This document shows positions 22,272 through 30,375 of a DNA stretch of 30,648 nucleotides, in pieces. Under the pieces are notes generated by a model. The model did not search any database. It was not told where the DNA came from and saw nothing but the letters and a program-made list of their open reading frames with translations. Source of the DNA: a virus. Positions within the stretch are counted from its first letter, which is position 1; every line of letters begins with the position of its first letter. Both the position numbers and the translations under genes were made by a program. The stretch covers positions 1-30,648 of IMG/VR virus record IMGVR_UViG_3300026484_000411; one strand, given 5' to 3'.

Positions 22272-22793
22272 ATGACTAATATCACTACAGAATTAGATAT
22301 TAAAGATACTATTAAATTTAACGAAGCAAAGACTATTAAATTATCTAAAAATTTTACATTAAGTGAATTTTTATATTCTAGCACTGCTCTTAGAAAAAAT
22401 ATAAACAACGATTTACCTAGAAAATATTTACAGAATATAAAAGATTTAGTAAATTATATTCTTCAACCACTTCGGGATAAATTTGGTCCTATAAAAATAA
22501 CTTCTGGTTTTAGAACGGAAGAATTATGTGTAGCTATTGGTAGTTCTGTAACGAGTAATCATGCTAAGGGTTTAGCGGCCGATTTCAAACCATATAATAA
22601 AAAAATAAAATTATATGATATTATAGAATTTATTAATGAATTAGATTATAAAGAACTTATTGGAGAATATTTTCCAACTGGTTGGATACACGTCGCTTTT
22701 CAAAATAATAATAATAAAGGTACTTTAAGATTAAAAGATAAATACTGTGATTATGAAGAAGTTGAACTAAAAGATTTTTTAAAGTTTTCTTAA
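22272..22793 (+). CDS. M15-type peptidase endolysin
   Basis: This 173-residue protein is of the D-Ala-D-Ala carboxypeptidase-like M15 fold used by many phages to cut peptidoglycan cross-links. Seen: FTLSEFLYSSTA near 28-39, ITSGFRTEELC near 76-86, SNHAKGLAADF at 95-105 with zinc ligands H97 and D104, and GWIHVAF at 137-143 with H140. There is no signal peptide, so it would need the upstream holin to reach its target. An AAAGGA site precedes the ATG. The stop codon overlaps promoter P5. Confidence 0.85.
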   Translation: MTNITTELDIKDTIKFNEAKTIKLSKNFTLSEFLYSSTALRKNINNDLPRKYLQNIKDLVNYILQPLRDKFGPIKITSGFRTEELCVAIGSSVTSNHAKGLAADFKPYNKKIKLYDIIEFINELDYKELIGEYFPTGWIHVAFQNNNNKGTLRLKDKYCDYEEVELKDFLKFS

Positions 22794-22819
22794 AAATATA
22801 AGAATAGTTTTATAGATAT
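22790..22819 (+). promoter_or_regulatory. Promoter-like pair P5
   Basis: TTAAAAATAT, 11 bp, TATAGATAT on the plus strand. It has the same arrangement as P1-P3 and lies just before 22843-23580. The first box overlaps the endolysin stop codon. Confidence 0.45.
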
Positions 22820-22842
22820 TAATAAGAAACAAAGGATTTAAA

Positions 22843-23580
22843 ATGATATTTTATGCAAATAATGATCCTTCAGATAATGATATTAACCCTAACATAATTC
22901 AACCATCTATTGAAGATATTTTGTCTGAGACAAAATATCTTCACGGTATTGATATTAAAAATTTTAATTATTATTTATTTGAAAGTGATCTTGAAAAATT
23001 ACAAGACCGAGAATTAAAAATAGTAATGGATTCTTTAATACAGGATTTTTTAGATAATTTAAATGAAAATTATTTAGATATCGATTTAGAAAGTTTTAAA
23101 GCATTAATTAAAGAAGATAAAAAAACAATTTTAAAAAAATTTATATTATTTTTTATGCAAATACTACCTTTCGAAATTTTAAAACCAATTTTAAAAACAT
23201 TACATACTAATGGTTTAGGAAATGATATTATAGATAATAGTTTTATTTTAAATGATTTAAAATCTCCTAATTTAAATCTTTTAAATAATATTTTTGATTA
23301 CGATAATCAAAATATACATTTATTAAAAGATTTAATACTAGATGAAATTAATAAAAAAATTAATAAAACTAAAAATTTTATTACTATAGTAGATGAAATT
23401 TTAGAATCAAGTAAGAAAAATACTTTAGAAAATTCTAGAGATATTTTCGAAGAACATGTTATAAAACAAAATAATTATTACGGTGTTTATAAATCAATTA
23501 TTCAGAATACCGATTTAGAAAAAATAGTAAGATTATTTAGAACATATATACAAAACGATTATTTAAATATAGTTAGTTAA
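22843..23580 (+). CDS. Hypothetical acidic, helical protein
   Basis: This 245-residue protein is rich in Asn, Asp, Leu and Ile, with mostly helical segments and a hydrophobic patch (KKFILFFMQILPFEILKPI, about 94-112) that could be a helix buried in a complex rather than a clear membrane span. I recognise no family. An AAAGGA site precedes the start. It follows promoter P5 and is followed closely by the zinc-knuckle protein, which ends at a terminator. Confidence 0.7.
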   Translation: MIFYANNDPSDNDINPNIIQPSIEDILSETKYLHGIDIKNFNYYLFESDLEKLQDRELKIVMDSLIQDFLDNLNENYLDIDLESFKALIKEDKKTILKKFILFFMQILPFEILKPILKTLHTNGLGNDIIDNSFILNDLKSPNLNLLNNIFDYDNQNIHLLKDLILDEINKKINKTKNFITIVDEILESSKKNTLENSRDIFEEHVIKQNNYYGVYKSIIQNTDLEKIVRLFRTYIQNDYLNIVS

Positions 23581-23592
23581 GGAAAAAACATA

Positions 23593-24087
23593 ATGAAAAT
23601 TACTATAAAAAGTAAAGAAGAATTATTAAAAACAGTTGGTGATGAAAATACAGTAATAGATGAAAAAACAGATTTATTGTTTAATGAAATAGCTGATCAT
23701 ATTATAGAACCTAATGACTTTAGTGTTTATCGTTATCTTTCTGGAGATGCAATGAAACAGAAATTTAGTTTTGAGTACTTCGTACCAAATTCTAGATTTC
23801 GTAATATAATTATTCCGGAAGAATGGGTAACCGATATAGATTTAGAAGATAATAATGATTTATATATGTGTAAAAGCTGTTATTATAAATTTAAGGAAAC
23901 TCAATTGTATCCATTTAGAGATTCTAAAGTAGTAACAGTAGATGATAAAAATACAGATGATGTTACAGATGATGAATACGATAATAAATATCACAAAACA
24001 TATAAATATATGAGAGAAAATTCTTTAGATACATTATGTCCAATATGTTTTAAAAAGAATAATTTCGTTCAAATCAAAGTAGATTAA
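23593..24087 (+). CDS. Small zinc-binding protein with two CxxC knuckles
   Basis: This 164-residue protein has YMCKSCYYKF near residues 95-104 and TLCPICFKKN near 147-156, together a four-cysteine treble-clef-like site separated by about 50 residues of variable sequence. An AAGGAA site precedes the start. It is the last gene before the terminator at 24086-24109. The placement of the zinc pair around an acidic linker (DDKNTDDVTDDEYDN) is unusual. A structural or transcription-related role is possible; no family is recognised. Confidence 0.75.
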   Translation: MKITIKSKEELLKTVGDENTVIDEKTDLLFNEIADHIIEPNDFSVYRYLSGDAMKQKFSFEYFVPNSRFRNIIIPEEWVTDIDLEDNNDLYMCKSCYYKFKETQLYPFRDSKVVTVDDKNTDDVTDDEYDNKYHKTYKYMRENSLDTLCPICFKKNNFVQIKVD

Positions 24088-24109
24088 TCAAGGCAATCGC
24101 CTTGATTTT
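24086..24109 (+). terminator. Rho-independent terminator
   Basis: AATCAAGGC and GCCTTGATT form a 9-bp stem around an AATC loop, followed by a short T-run. It begins at the stop codon of 23593-24087 and ends the long rightward unit that starts at the polymerase gene. Confidence 0.8.
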
Positions 24110-24150
24110 CCTGTCGTTTGATTTCACGACCAGAACAAAGGTATAATCAA

Positions 24151-24190
24151 TTTAAAATAACTACGATAATTCACTAGTTATAATAGATAT
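24151..24190 (+). promoter_or_regulatory. Promoter-like pair P4 with wider spacing
   Basis: TTTAAAATAA then AATAGATAT, but with a 21-bp spacer instead of 10-11. It lies after the terminator and before 24220-25389. The two boxes are well matched, so either the spacing is tolerated or the first box is coincidental. Confidence 0.35.
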
Positions 24191-24219
24191 ATTAAACATA
24201 ATTATAAAAGGAAACAAAA

Positions 24220-25389
24220 ATGTCTTTTAAAAAAGTCATAAGTCTAAAAACGACTCAATCAAATGAAGTAATAAATCCAATTTCTCAACAAATTATAGGC
24301 AGTACTTACCATACTGTTAAAACACAATATCGTATTTTAAGCAAAAACGATTTTGGAATAATTAAAGATAGAATTAATATAGGTTTATTTAATAAAAAAA
24401 CTGATTTTAGAATCTCAGAAAAAGAATCAATCATGGTTTTAAATAAAAAAACTATGTTATTAGAAAATCCAGATGTATTAGAAATACAAAAAAATAATAA
24501 AAATTATTTTTTATTATATAGATATTCCTTTGATGAAAGAAATAATATGTTTCTTGAATTACATGATAAAAATACTAATACTAAACATGATGTTGAATTA
24601 TCGTATGAATTTGGAAAAAGAATTGCCTTAAGTCAAACAGAAGAAATAAAGTTTTCGGAAATTGAATTATTATTTATTAAAAGTTTTTTAAGTACAAAAT
24701 ACGGTAAAGTGAGTTTTAATAAATATATTTTAGTTAATTCAAATTATAAATTTTTAATTGGGTTATTACACATTCTTAATGATAATGTAATTCCATCTAA
24801 TTTAAATATATATAGTATAAGTTTAGTTTTAAATTTATTAGAATGTGGTTATAGTATTAGAAAAACTGATGGTAAATTTATAGTAAGATATTTAAATAAT
24901 CAATATCTATATTCTTTATTATTTAATTCTGGTGATTTTAAAATTATAAATTTTTTAGAAGATAGTTTTAGAAAATTAAAATATTTTATAAAAGATAATA
25001 AAATAGTTAAAAATTATTCAAAAATAAATGAAGATATATCAATTGAACATAATTCCAATTTAGTAAATACTGGAAAAATAGAATTAATACCATGTAATGA
25101 TATAATTTTTGAAAAAATAGAGAATTGTGAAGACGATAAAATGATAGATTTAGTTATGGAACATGATGAAGCTCACAACTTTTTTTTAAATGGTACCCCT
25201 TCCTTAAAAAATTCAGACGGAGATATTATGGCAGCTATAGCTATTTTTAGTAAAGAAGCAGCTAAAGAAGCCGAAGAAAATTTCAGTACTGTTAATAAAA
25301 CAAAATTTATAAATTCAGCTTCTTTAGCTGTTCAAAATTTTGGTGTAAAGACTGATAGCTTACTGGGTTTATACAACTGTACTAAATAA
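24220..25389 (+). CDS. Hypothetical protein
   Basis: This 389-residue protein starts with a segment rich in Lys, Ser and Thr, then mixed beta and helical parts, and a C-terminal region that is more helical and acidic (MDLVMEHDEAHNFFLNGTP-like near 320-340). There are no Walker, zinc or catalytic motifs that I recognise. An AAAAGGA site precedes the ATG and promoter P4 lies just upstream. Its stop is followed 9 bases later by a mobile endonuclease. It may be a structural or assembly protein, but this is guesswork. Confidence 0.75.
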   Translation: MSFKKVISLKTTQSNEVINPISQQIIGSTYHTVKTQYRILSKNDFGIIKDRINIGLFNKKTDFRISEKESIMVLNKKTMLLENPDVLEIQKNNKNYFLLYRYSFDERNNMFLELHDKNTNTKHDVELSYEFGKRIALSQTEEIKFSEIELLFIKSFLSTKYGKVSFNKYILVNSNYKFLIGLLHILNDNVIPSNLNIYSISLVLNLLECGYSIRKTDGKFIVRYLNNQYLYSLLFNSGDFKIINFLEDSFRKLKYFIKDNKIVKNYSKINEDISIEHNSNLVNTGKIELIPCNDIIFEKIENCEDDKMIDLVMEHDEAHNFFLNGTPSLKNSDGDIMAAIAIFSKEAAKEAEENFSTVNKTKFINSASLAVQNFGVKTDSLLGLYNCTK

Positions 25390-25397
25390 TATTTAAA

Positions 25398-26099
25398 ATG
25401 TCTTTAAATAATAAAATATTTATAAATAGGTGTATAAAAAAGCATAATCACAAGTATAATTATTCTTTAGTCAAATATAAAACTTTAGCGGATAAAGTAA
25501 CAATAATATGTAGAAAACATGGAAAATTTGAACAAGTCGCAGAATATCATATGAATGGTTCCGGATGTCAACTTTGTAATAAAAGAGGAAAGAATTCAGG
25601 TAAAGAAATAATAGAAAGATTTAAGAAAACACACCTTGATGATTATGATTATTCTTTAGTTGATTATAAAACTACCAGAACAAAAGTACTTATAATATGT
25701 AAAAAACATGGAAAATTTTTACAAACACCAATGAGCCATATGAATGGTTCTGGATGTCCAATTTGTAAAAATTCAAAAGGTGAGATAAAAATAAGAAATT
25801 ATTTATTAAACACTGGACTAACCTTTTATCAAGAATATAAATTTAAAAATTGTTTTGATAAATTAAAATTACCTTTTGATTTTTATTTACCAGAATTAAA
25901 TACTGTTATCGAATATGATGGAGTACAACATTTTCAAGAAATAAAACAATTTGGTGGATTTAAAAGATTTAAAGAAACTAAAAAAAGAGATGAAATTAAA
26001 AATAAGTTCTGCAAAGAAAATAAAATTAATTTAATAAGAATTCCATTTTATTATTTTTCTCAAATAGAAGAAATATTAAAATTTAAACTAAGAAATTAA
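25398..26099 (+). CDS. Free-standing mobile (homing-type) endonuclease with two zinc-finger repeats
   Basis: This 233-residue protein is paralogous to the gene at 9480-10343. It has two DNA-binding zinc repeats: YNYSLVKYK...VTIICRKHGKFEQVAEYHMN, then DYDYSLVDYK...VLIICKKHGKFLQTPMSHMN, each closing with GSGC..C. The C-terminal EDxHD nuclease-like part has KGEIKIRNYL, PFDFYLPE, VIEYDGVQHF and RDEIKNKFC with IRIPF. The start has no ribosome binding site, so it is probably translated poorly or by coupling to the gene before it, from which it is separated by 8 bases. It is inserted between an unknown gene and the primase-helicase. Confidence 0.8.
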   Translation: MSLNNKIFINRCIKKHNHKYNYSLVKYKTLADKVTIICRKHGKFEQVAEYHMNGSGCQLCNKRGKNSGKEIIERFKKTHLDDYDYSLVDYKTTRTKVLIICKKHGKFLQTPMSHMNGSGCPICKNSKGEIKIRNYLLNTGLTFYQEYKFKNCFDKLKLPFDFYLPELNTVIEYDGVQHFQEIKQFGGFKRFKETKKRDEIKNKFCKENKINLIRIPFYYFSQIEEILKFKLRN

Positions 26100-26107
26100 A
26101 TAAGAAT

Positions 26108-26116
26108 AATAGATAT
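26108..26116 (+). promoter_or_regulatory. Possible promoter element P6
   Basis: AATAGATAT as in P3 and P4, with TTTAAACTAA 16 bp upstream inside the endonuclease tail. It lies about 25 bases before the primase-helicase start. The spacing does not match P1-P3, so this is weaker support. Confidence 0.3.
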
Positions 26117-26140
26117 TCTTATAAACTAAAGGATACAAAA

Positions 26141-29125
26141 ATGACAAATGATGTTATAAACGATATAATAAACGAAGTAAATGTAAATGAATATTGGAAT
26201 AGGATTTTTAAAGTTCAGGAATTAGGATTAGATGAAACTGCAAGAATAGTTTTTCAAGCTAAAGTAAAACCAGAATATAAAGACATGTATGAAAATATTA
26301 AAAATTTTGAAATTACAGATAATGTTCAATTGCGTACTTCGGATGATTTAATTAAATATTTAAGAAATAAAATAAGTACTCTTCCTTATCATGAGTGCGG
26401 TATTTCAATATCTTCTGGGATATTTGAATACAATAAAAATAATCTTAATGAAAAAAATAGGGTAAAAGCTCCAAGTATAAGCACCTTTAAAAAACTAAGT
26501 ACTTTAGTACTTGATATAGATGCACATATCAAAGGATCAAAGGAAAGATTTCACGTTTACACATTAGATGAAAATTATAGAAAAATGATAATAATGAGAA
26601 GTTATATGGAAATAACTCATTATTTAAAAATAAATGGTTTTGATAATGTCGTGCCAACATTTTCTTTAATTTCTGGTGGTGGTATACAAATCGCTATGGA
26701 TTTTGATAAAGAATTATTTAGTACAGATGCGAAAATGATTTTTGGTAGACTTGGTGAAATCATGGGAGGTAAAAAGTTCGGTGTACTCGTAAAAGATATT
26801 ATGGGAAATTTTTCAGAGATTGAATTAGACATAGATGCAACTTTTAAAGATATTTCTCATACTCAAAGAGTTGCTGGTATCATTAACCAAAAATATCAAT
26901 TTCAAGCTGATTTTTGTACATTAGGTGAAGAAAGTATTTTTGATTTTAATAATTTCGAAGTTCTTAAAACAGCATGTACTAATATTATTGTTGGAATAGA
27001 TGCAGAAATTATCGCTTCTGGTTATACGGATATTCAGAAAAAAGGTTTTGAAAATTATTATATTGAAATTACAAAAAGTTTTTTAAAGATTGCTCAAGAT
27101 GTAAAAACTAATAAATTAAATAAAGATATTATGATGGACGATGCCAGAATAAATATGGCACAATCTAAAAATAATATGTCATTAATGAATACAAATCCAT
27201 TAGAATATGAATTAATTAATACATTAAAAGAAAAATTAAATAATAAAGAAATTGAATTAACGTTATTATTTCCTGATATTACTTTTCCTGATCATGGTGG
27301 TTATTGGAAAATACTATGTCCGTTCCACGAAGAACGTACTCCAAGTATGGCAGTATATAAAAATTCTTTAAAATTTCAAGATTTTCATGATGATACTTCA
27401 TATACATTAATAGAAATGTTTATGAAAATACATGAAATTCAAAAAGGGGATGCAATTAATAAAATTGCTGATCTTACTGGAATTAAATTTAAGAAAACTG
27501 ATAAAAAAGAATTTGAAAAAATGGAACTCGATGAACTTATAGAAGTTCTTATCGAAAAGATAGATATTGAGAATTATGTTTATTACAGACTTGCTAATAA
27601 AAATAGAGCTTGTATTATTAGACATATTGATACCGGAGAAACTTTTGGTTTTGATGGAATGCATTTGCTTAGCAATCACGTTTTAATGAATCAATTAAAT
27701 ATTACTGATATTGATAAAGAATTCCAAAAGGAATTTTGTTATGCTTTTGAAAGAAAAATTATTATAGAAGCTTTTGAAGAATTCCAACCAGGAAAACCAA
27801 CTGTTTTCCAAAGGAATTTTATTAAGTTTGTTAATCTTTGGGTACCAAGTAAAAATTATATTAAAGCACATGAGGCATGTGATAAACTACAAGAGGATTT
27901 TCCTGAAAAATTTACATTGCCAGATTCACTAGCAATTATGAAATCTAAAACTCCTTGGACTTATAAATACATATTACAATTAGTACAAAAAGGTGATATA
28001 GAATGGTTTATTAATTGGCTTACTGCTACTGCTAATCATTATGTTTTACCAACGGTACCTGTGTTTTTTGGAGTACCTGGAGCAGGTAAAAATTTATTTG
28101 TAACAACAGTTCTTGAATGGTATGTGAATTCAGAATTTACTAAAATTTTAAGCACTGATAGATTAATGTCAAATTTTAATAGTATTTTAGAAAGCTGTTC
28201 TTTAATGGTTCTCGATGAGGGTGATTTTAGTACACAAAAAAGTAACGATGCATTAAAATTAATTACTGGTTCTGATAAATTATTAATTGAAAAGAAAGGT
28301 GTTGATACTCAATCTAAAAATAAAAAATTAAATATTATGATGTTTAGTAATGGTATGGTTCCAGCAAGACATCCAAGTTCCGATAGAAGAATGGTTTATT
28401 TTAATTCAGAAATAACTTTATTAGAATTAACAACTTCTCTTGGAATTACAATTGAAGATTTCGTTAATAATATTAAAGAAGAGTTGGAAACTTTTTGGAG
28501 TATTATTTTGAATACTAAATTAGATAAACCAAAAGCAATGACTAATATTAAGAATGCAACTTTTTGGATTCAAATACTTAAAATGCATCCATCTGGGGAA
28601 TTAATATTACAAATGTTAAATTCAGATTGGAAAGAAATTGGTTTACAATTAAATGAAAATGTTTCTGATCCAATAATGATGAAAAACAATTTAGATTTAC
28701 TTGAACAGATAAAAGCTCAATTTAATACATCTGGAGCAATTTCATTAACTTTAATTAATCGTTATTTACAAAGTCTTAACTTTAAAGTAAGTACTAGTGT
28801 TCAAAGATTCCTTGGGAATAACAATTTGGAATTATTTGGAATTACTATTGAAATAAAAAATGGAGAGGTATTATTAATTATCAATAAAACTAAACTTAAA
28901 AAATCTCTGGAAAGTTCTAATATAGTATTAGATGAAATTCCAGAAATTTCTAAAAAAATTAAAAGAGTTCAAAATAAAATTAAAAAAATGAATCCTCAAG
29001 AAGTACTCAGTACCGAAGATTCTCAAATAGCTCAAGAGGAAGTTTCATATGCAGAAGAACAACCACATATGGAAACATCATCTGCACCAAATTTAACACC
29101 GCCTATTATTAAACCAAATATCTAA
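26141..29125 (+). CDS. Primase-helicase: archaeo-eukaryotic-type primase, degenerate CHC2 zinc finger, SF3-like helicase
   Basis: The protein has 994 residues. The N-terminal part fits an AEP/PrimPol primase: LVLDIDAHIKG at 123-133 (metal-binding DxD), SLISGGGIQIAMDFD at 175-189, and RVAGIINQKYQF at 243-254. In the middle, LCPFHEERTPSM at 392-403 starts like a CHC2 zinc finger, but the second Cys pair is replaced by FHDD (415-418). The C-terminal part is an SF3/D5-like ATPase: VFFGVPGAGKN at 641-651 (Walker A), SLMVLDEGDFST at 687-698 (Walker B), LNIMMFSNGM at 730-739 and SSDRRMVYF at 746-754 (arginine finger). It would synthesise primers and unwind DNA at the fork, partnering the clamp loader at 2910. 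AAAGGA precedes the ATG. Confidence 0.85.
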   Translation: MTNDVINDIINEVNVNEYWNRIFKVQELGLDETARIVFQAKVKPEYKDMYENIKNFEITDNVQLRTSDDLIKYLRNKISTLPYHECGISISSGIFEYNKNNLNEKNRVKAPSISTFKKLSTLVLDIDAHIKGSKERFHVYTLDENYRKMIIMRSYMEITHYLKINGFDNVVPTFSLISGGGIQIAMDFDKELFSTDAKMIFGRLGEIMGGKKFGVLVKDIMGNFSEIELDIDATFKDISHTQRVAGIINQKYQFQADFCTLGEESIFDFNNFEVLKTACTNIIVGIDAEIIASGYTDIQKKGFENYYIEITKSFLKIAQDVKTNKLNKDIMMDDARINMAQSKNNMSLMNTNPLEYELINTLKEKLNNKEIELTLLFPDITFPDHGGYWKILCPFHEERTPSMAVYKNSLKFQDFHDDTSYTLIEMFMKIHEIQKGDAINKIADLTGIKFKKTDKKEFEKMELDELIEVLIEKIDIENYVYYRLANKNRACIIRHIDTGETFGFDGMHLLSNHVLMNQLNITDIDKEFQKEFCYAFERKIIIEAFEEFQPGKPTVFQRNFIKFVNLWVPSKNYIKAHEACDKLQEDFPEKFTLPDSLAIMKSKTPWTYKYILQLVQKGDIEWFINWLTATANHYVLPTVPVFFGVPGAGKNLFVTTVLEWYVNSEFTKILSTDRLMSNFNSILESCSLMVLDEGDFSTQKSNDALKLITGSDKLLIEKKGVDTQSKNKKLNIMMFSNGMVPARHPSSDRRMVYFNSEITLLELTTSLGITIEDFVNNIKEELETFWSIILNTKLDKPKAMTNIKNATFWIQILKMHPSGELILQMLNSDWKEIGLQLNENVSDPIMMKNNLDLLEQIKAQFNTSGAISLTLINRYLQSLNFKVSTSVQRFLGNNNLELFGITIEIKNGEVLLIINKTKLKKSLESSNIVLDEIPEISKKIKRVQNKIKKMNPQEVLSTEDSQIAQEEVSYAEEQPHMETSSAPNLTPPIIKPNI

Positions 29126-29137
29126 AATATTTGTCAG

Positions 29138-29177
29138 GAGAAAATACTGATAGTATCTATACTATCAGTATTTTCTC
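29138..29177. terminator. Bidirectional terminator with an 18-bp perfect stem
   Basis: GAGAAAATACTGATAGTA and TACTATCAGTATTTTCTC flank a TCTA loop. It lies between the converging primase-helicase gene and the gene at 29176-29529, and its right arm overlaps the latter's stop codon. TTTT and AAAA runs within the arms would serve termination in both directions. Confidence 0.85.
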
Positions 29178-29529
29178 ATTCTATATAAATATCAGAAGCA
29201 TTCCAAAGATCTTCTTTTTTATATTTATCTCTCTGCTCATCTGCTTTATCATCTAGATAAATTTCTAAATCTTTTCTCATTTGTATTTTCTGTTTAAAAT
29301 CTATACTTTCGTTATTTAATAAAGTATAAAAATTATTAGTAAATTCAAGAAGTAATTCTTTGATATTATCCTCCGCTATTTCAGTAAATAATTTATTTAG
29401 ATTATAGTTTTTAAATCTTGGTAAATTTTCTAATCCTCCGTACTCCTTACTTACATTTCTTATAGCATTCGCTGCTAATTCATAATAAGTCATATAATCA
29501 TTTTCATTTGTCTCTATAAATATTTTCAT
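29176..29529 (-). CDS. Hypothetical protein
   Basis: This 117-residue, mostly helical, charged protein has an N-terminus of MKIFIETNENDYMTYYELAANAIRN type and a C-terminal helix rich in Lys/Asp/Glu. No family is recognised. AAGGT lies 6 bases before the ATG, and the sequence before the start is like that of the MORN-like gene upstream of it. Function is unknown. Confidence 0.65.
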   Translation of the reverse strand: MKIFIETNENDYMTYYELAANAIRNVSKEYGGLENLPRFKNYNLNKLFTEIAEDNIKELLLEFTNNFYTLLNNESIDFKQKIQMRKDLEIYLDDKADEQRDKYKKEDLWNASDIYIE

Positions 29530-29538
29530 CTTTTTACC

Positions 29539-30261
29539 TTAATTAAATTTTATTTTTAAGTCGTTTTCGTATCTTTTTAGAAATCTCTTTTTAGAAATCT
29601 CTTCTCCGTTTAAATACCATTCGCAAATACCATTTGGATATTCTATCGCTGGACCATCTTCTCCATGTAATTTACCATTTAAATACCATTCGCGAATACC
29701 ATTTTGGTATTCTATCGCTGGGCCATCTTCTCTATGTTTTTTACCATTTAAGTACCATATTTTTTTACCATCTGGATATTCAACTGCTGGACCATCTTCT
29801 CTATGTAATTTACCATTTAAGTACCATATTTTTGTACCACCAGGGTATTCTATCGCTGGTCCATCTTCTCTATGTCTTTTATCATTTAAATACCAATCTT
29901 TAGCTCCATCTGGATATTCTACTGCTGGACCATCTTCTCTATGTCTTTTACCATTTAAATACCATATTTTTGTACCACCACCAGTGTATTCTATCGCTGG
30001 TCCATCTTCTCTATGTTTTTTACCATTTAAGTACCATATTTTTGTACCACCAGTGTATTCTATCGCTGGTCCATCTTCTCTATGTAATTTACCATTTAAG
30101 TACCATTCTTTATTTCCCGTTGAGTATTCTATCGCTGGACCATCTTCTCTATGTAAGTTACCATTTAAGTACCATCTTTTAGCCTCGTCCTTATGTTCAA
30201 CTACTGGACCATCTTCTCTATGTTTATTATCATTGTTATTTGTCTTTGTAACTATTTTCAT
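29539..30261 (-). CDS. YwqK/MORN-like repeat protein, nine repeats
   Basis: This 240-residue protein is made almost entirely of nine 23-residue units with consensus HREDGPA(I/V)EY.(D/G)G.K.WYLNG(K)(L/K/R), ending in the tail EEISKKRFLKRYENDLKIKFN. The repeats resemble the MORN_2/YwqK antitoxin-type and related phage repeats, which form beta-hairpin solenoids; a molecular function in phages is not established. The DNA repeats are near-identical, so copy number may vary. The first unit (VVEHKDEAKR) is the most diverged. A second gene of the same kind lies upstream, cut by the window edge. Confidence 0.8.
   Translation of the reverse strand: MKIVTKTNNNDNKHREDGPVVEHKDEAKRWYLNGNLHREDGPAIEYSTGNKEWYLNGKLHREDGPAIEYTGGTKIWYLNGKKHREDGPAIEYTGGGTKIWYLNGKRHREDGPAVEYPDGAKDWYLNDKRHREDGPAIEYPGGTKIWYLNGKLHREDGPAVEYPDGKKIWYLNGKKHREDGPAIEYQNGIREWYLNGKLHGEDGPAIEYPNGICEWYLNGEEISKKRFLKRYENDLKIKFN
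29600..30235. repeat. 69-nt tandem repeats in the YwqK/MORN-like gene
   Basis: Nine units of about 69 nt encode the 23-residue repeat. Plus-strand frames through this region are open only because of the regular repeat and are not genes. There are no non-repeat spacers, so it is not CRISPR. Confidence 0.9.
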
Positions 30262-30270
30262 CTTTTTACT

Positions 30271-30340
30271 TTAATTAAATTTTATTTTTAAGTCGTTTTC
30301 ATATCTTTCTAAAAATTCCTTTTTAGAAAATTTTTTTCCC
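30271..30340 (-). pseudogene. Relic of a YwqK/MORN-like gene tail
   Basis: Minus-strand codons read SKKEFLERYENDLKIKFN and a stop, matching the C-terminal tail of 29539-30261. No start codon or repeats are attached; upstream is the end of the next repeat gene with a different tail. It is a leftover from recombination between tandem repeat genes. Confidence 0.7.
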
Positions 30341-30375
30341 TGGTGTTTGTACTATATTAGTCTTCAATTATTTTA

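Noticed and set aside
29138-29177. TATAGATA within the palindrome as another promoter
   Set aside because: It is part of a perfect terminator stem between converging genes and lacks the upstream box.
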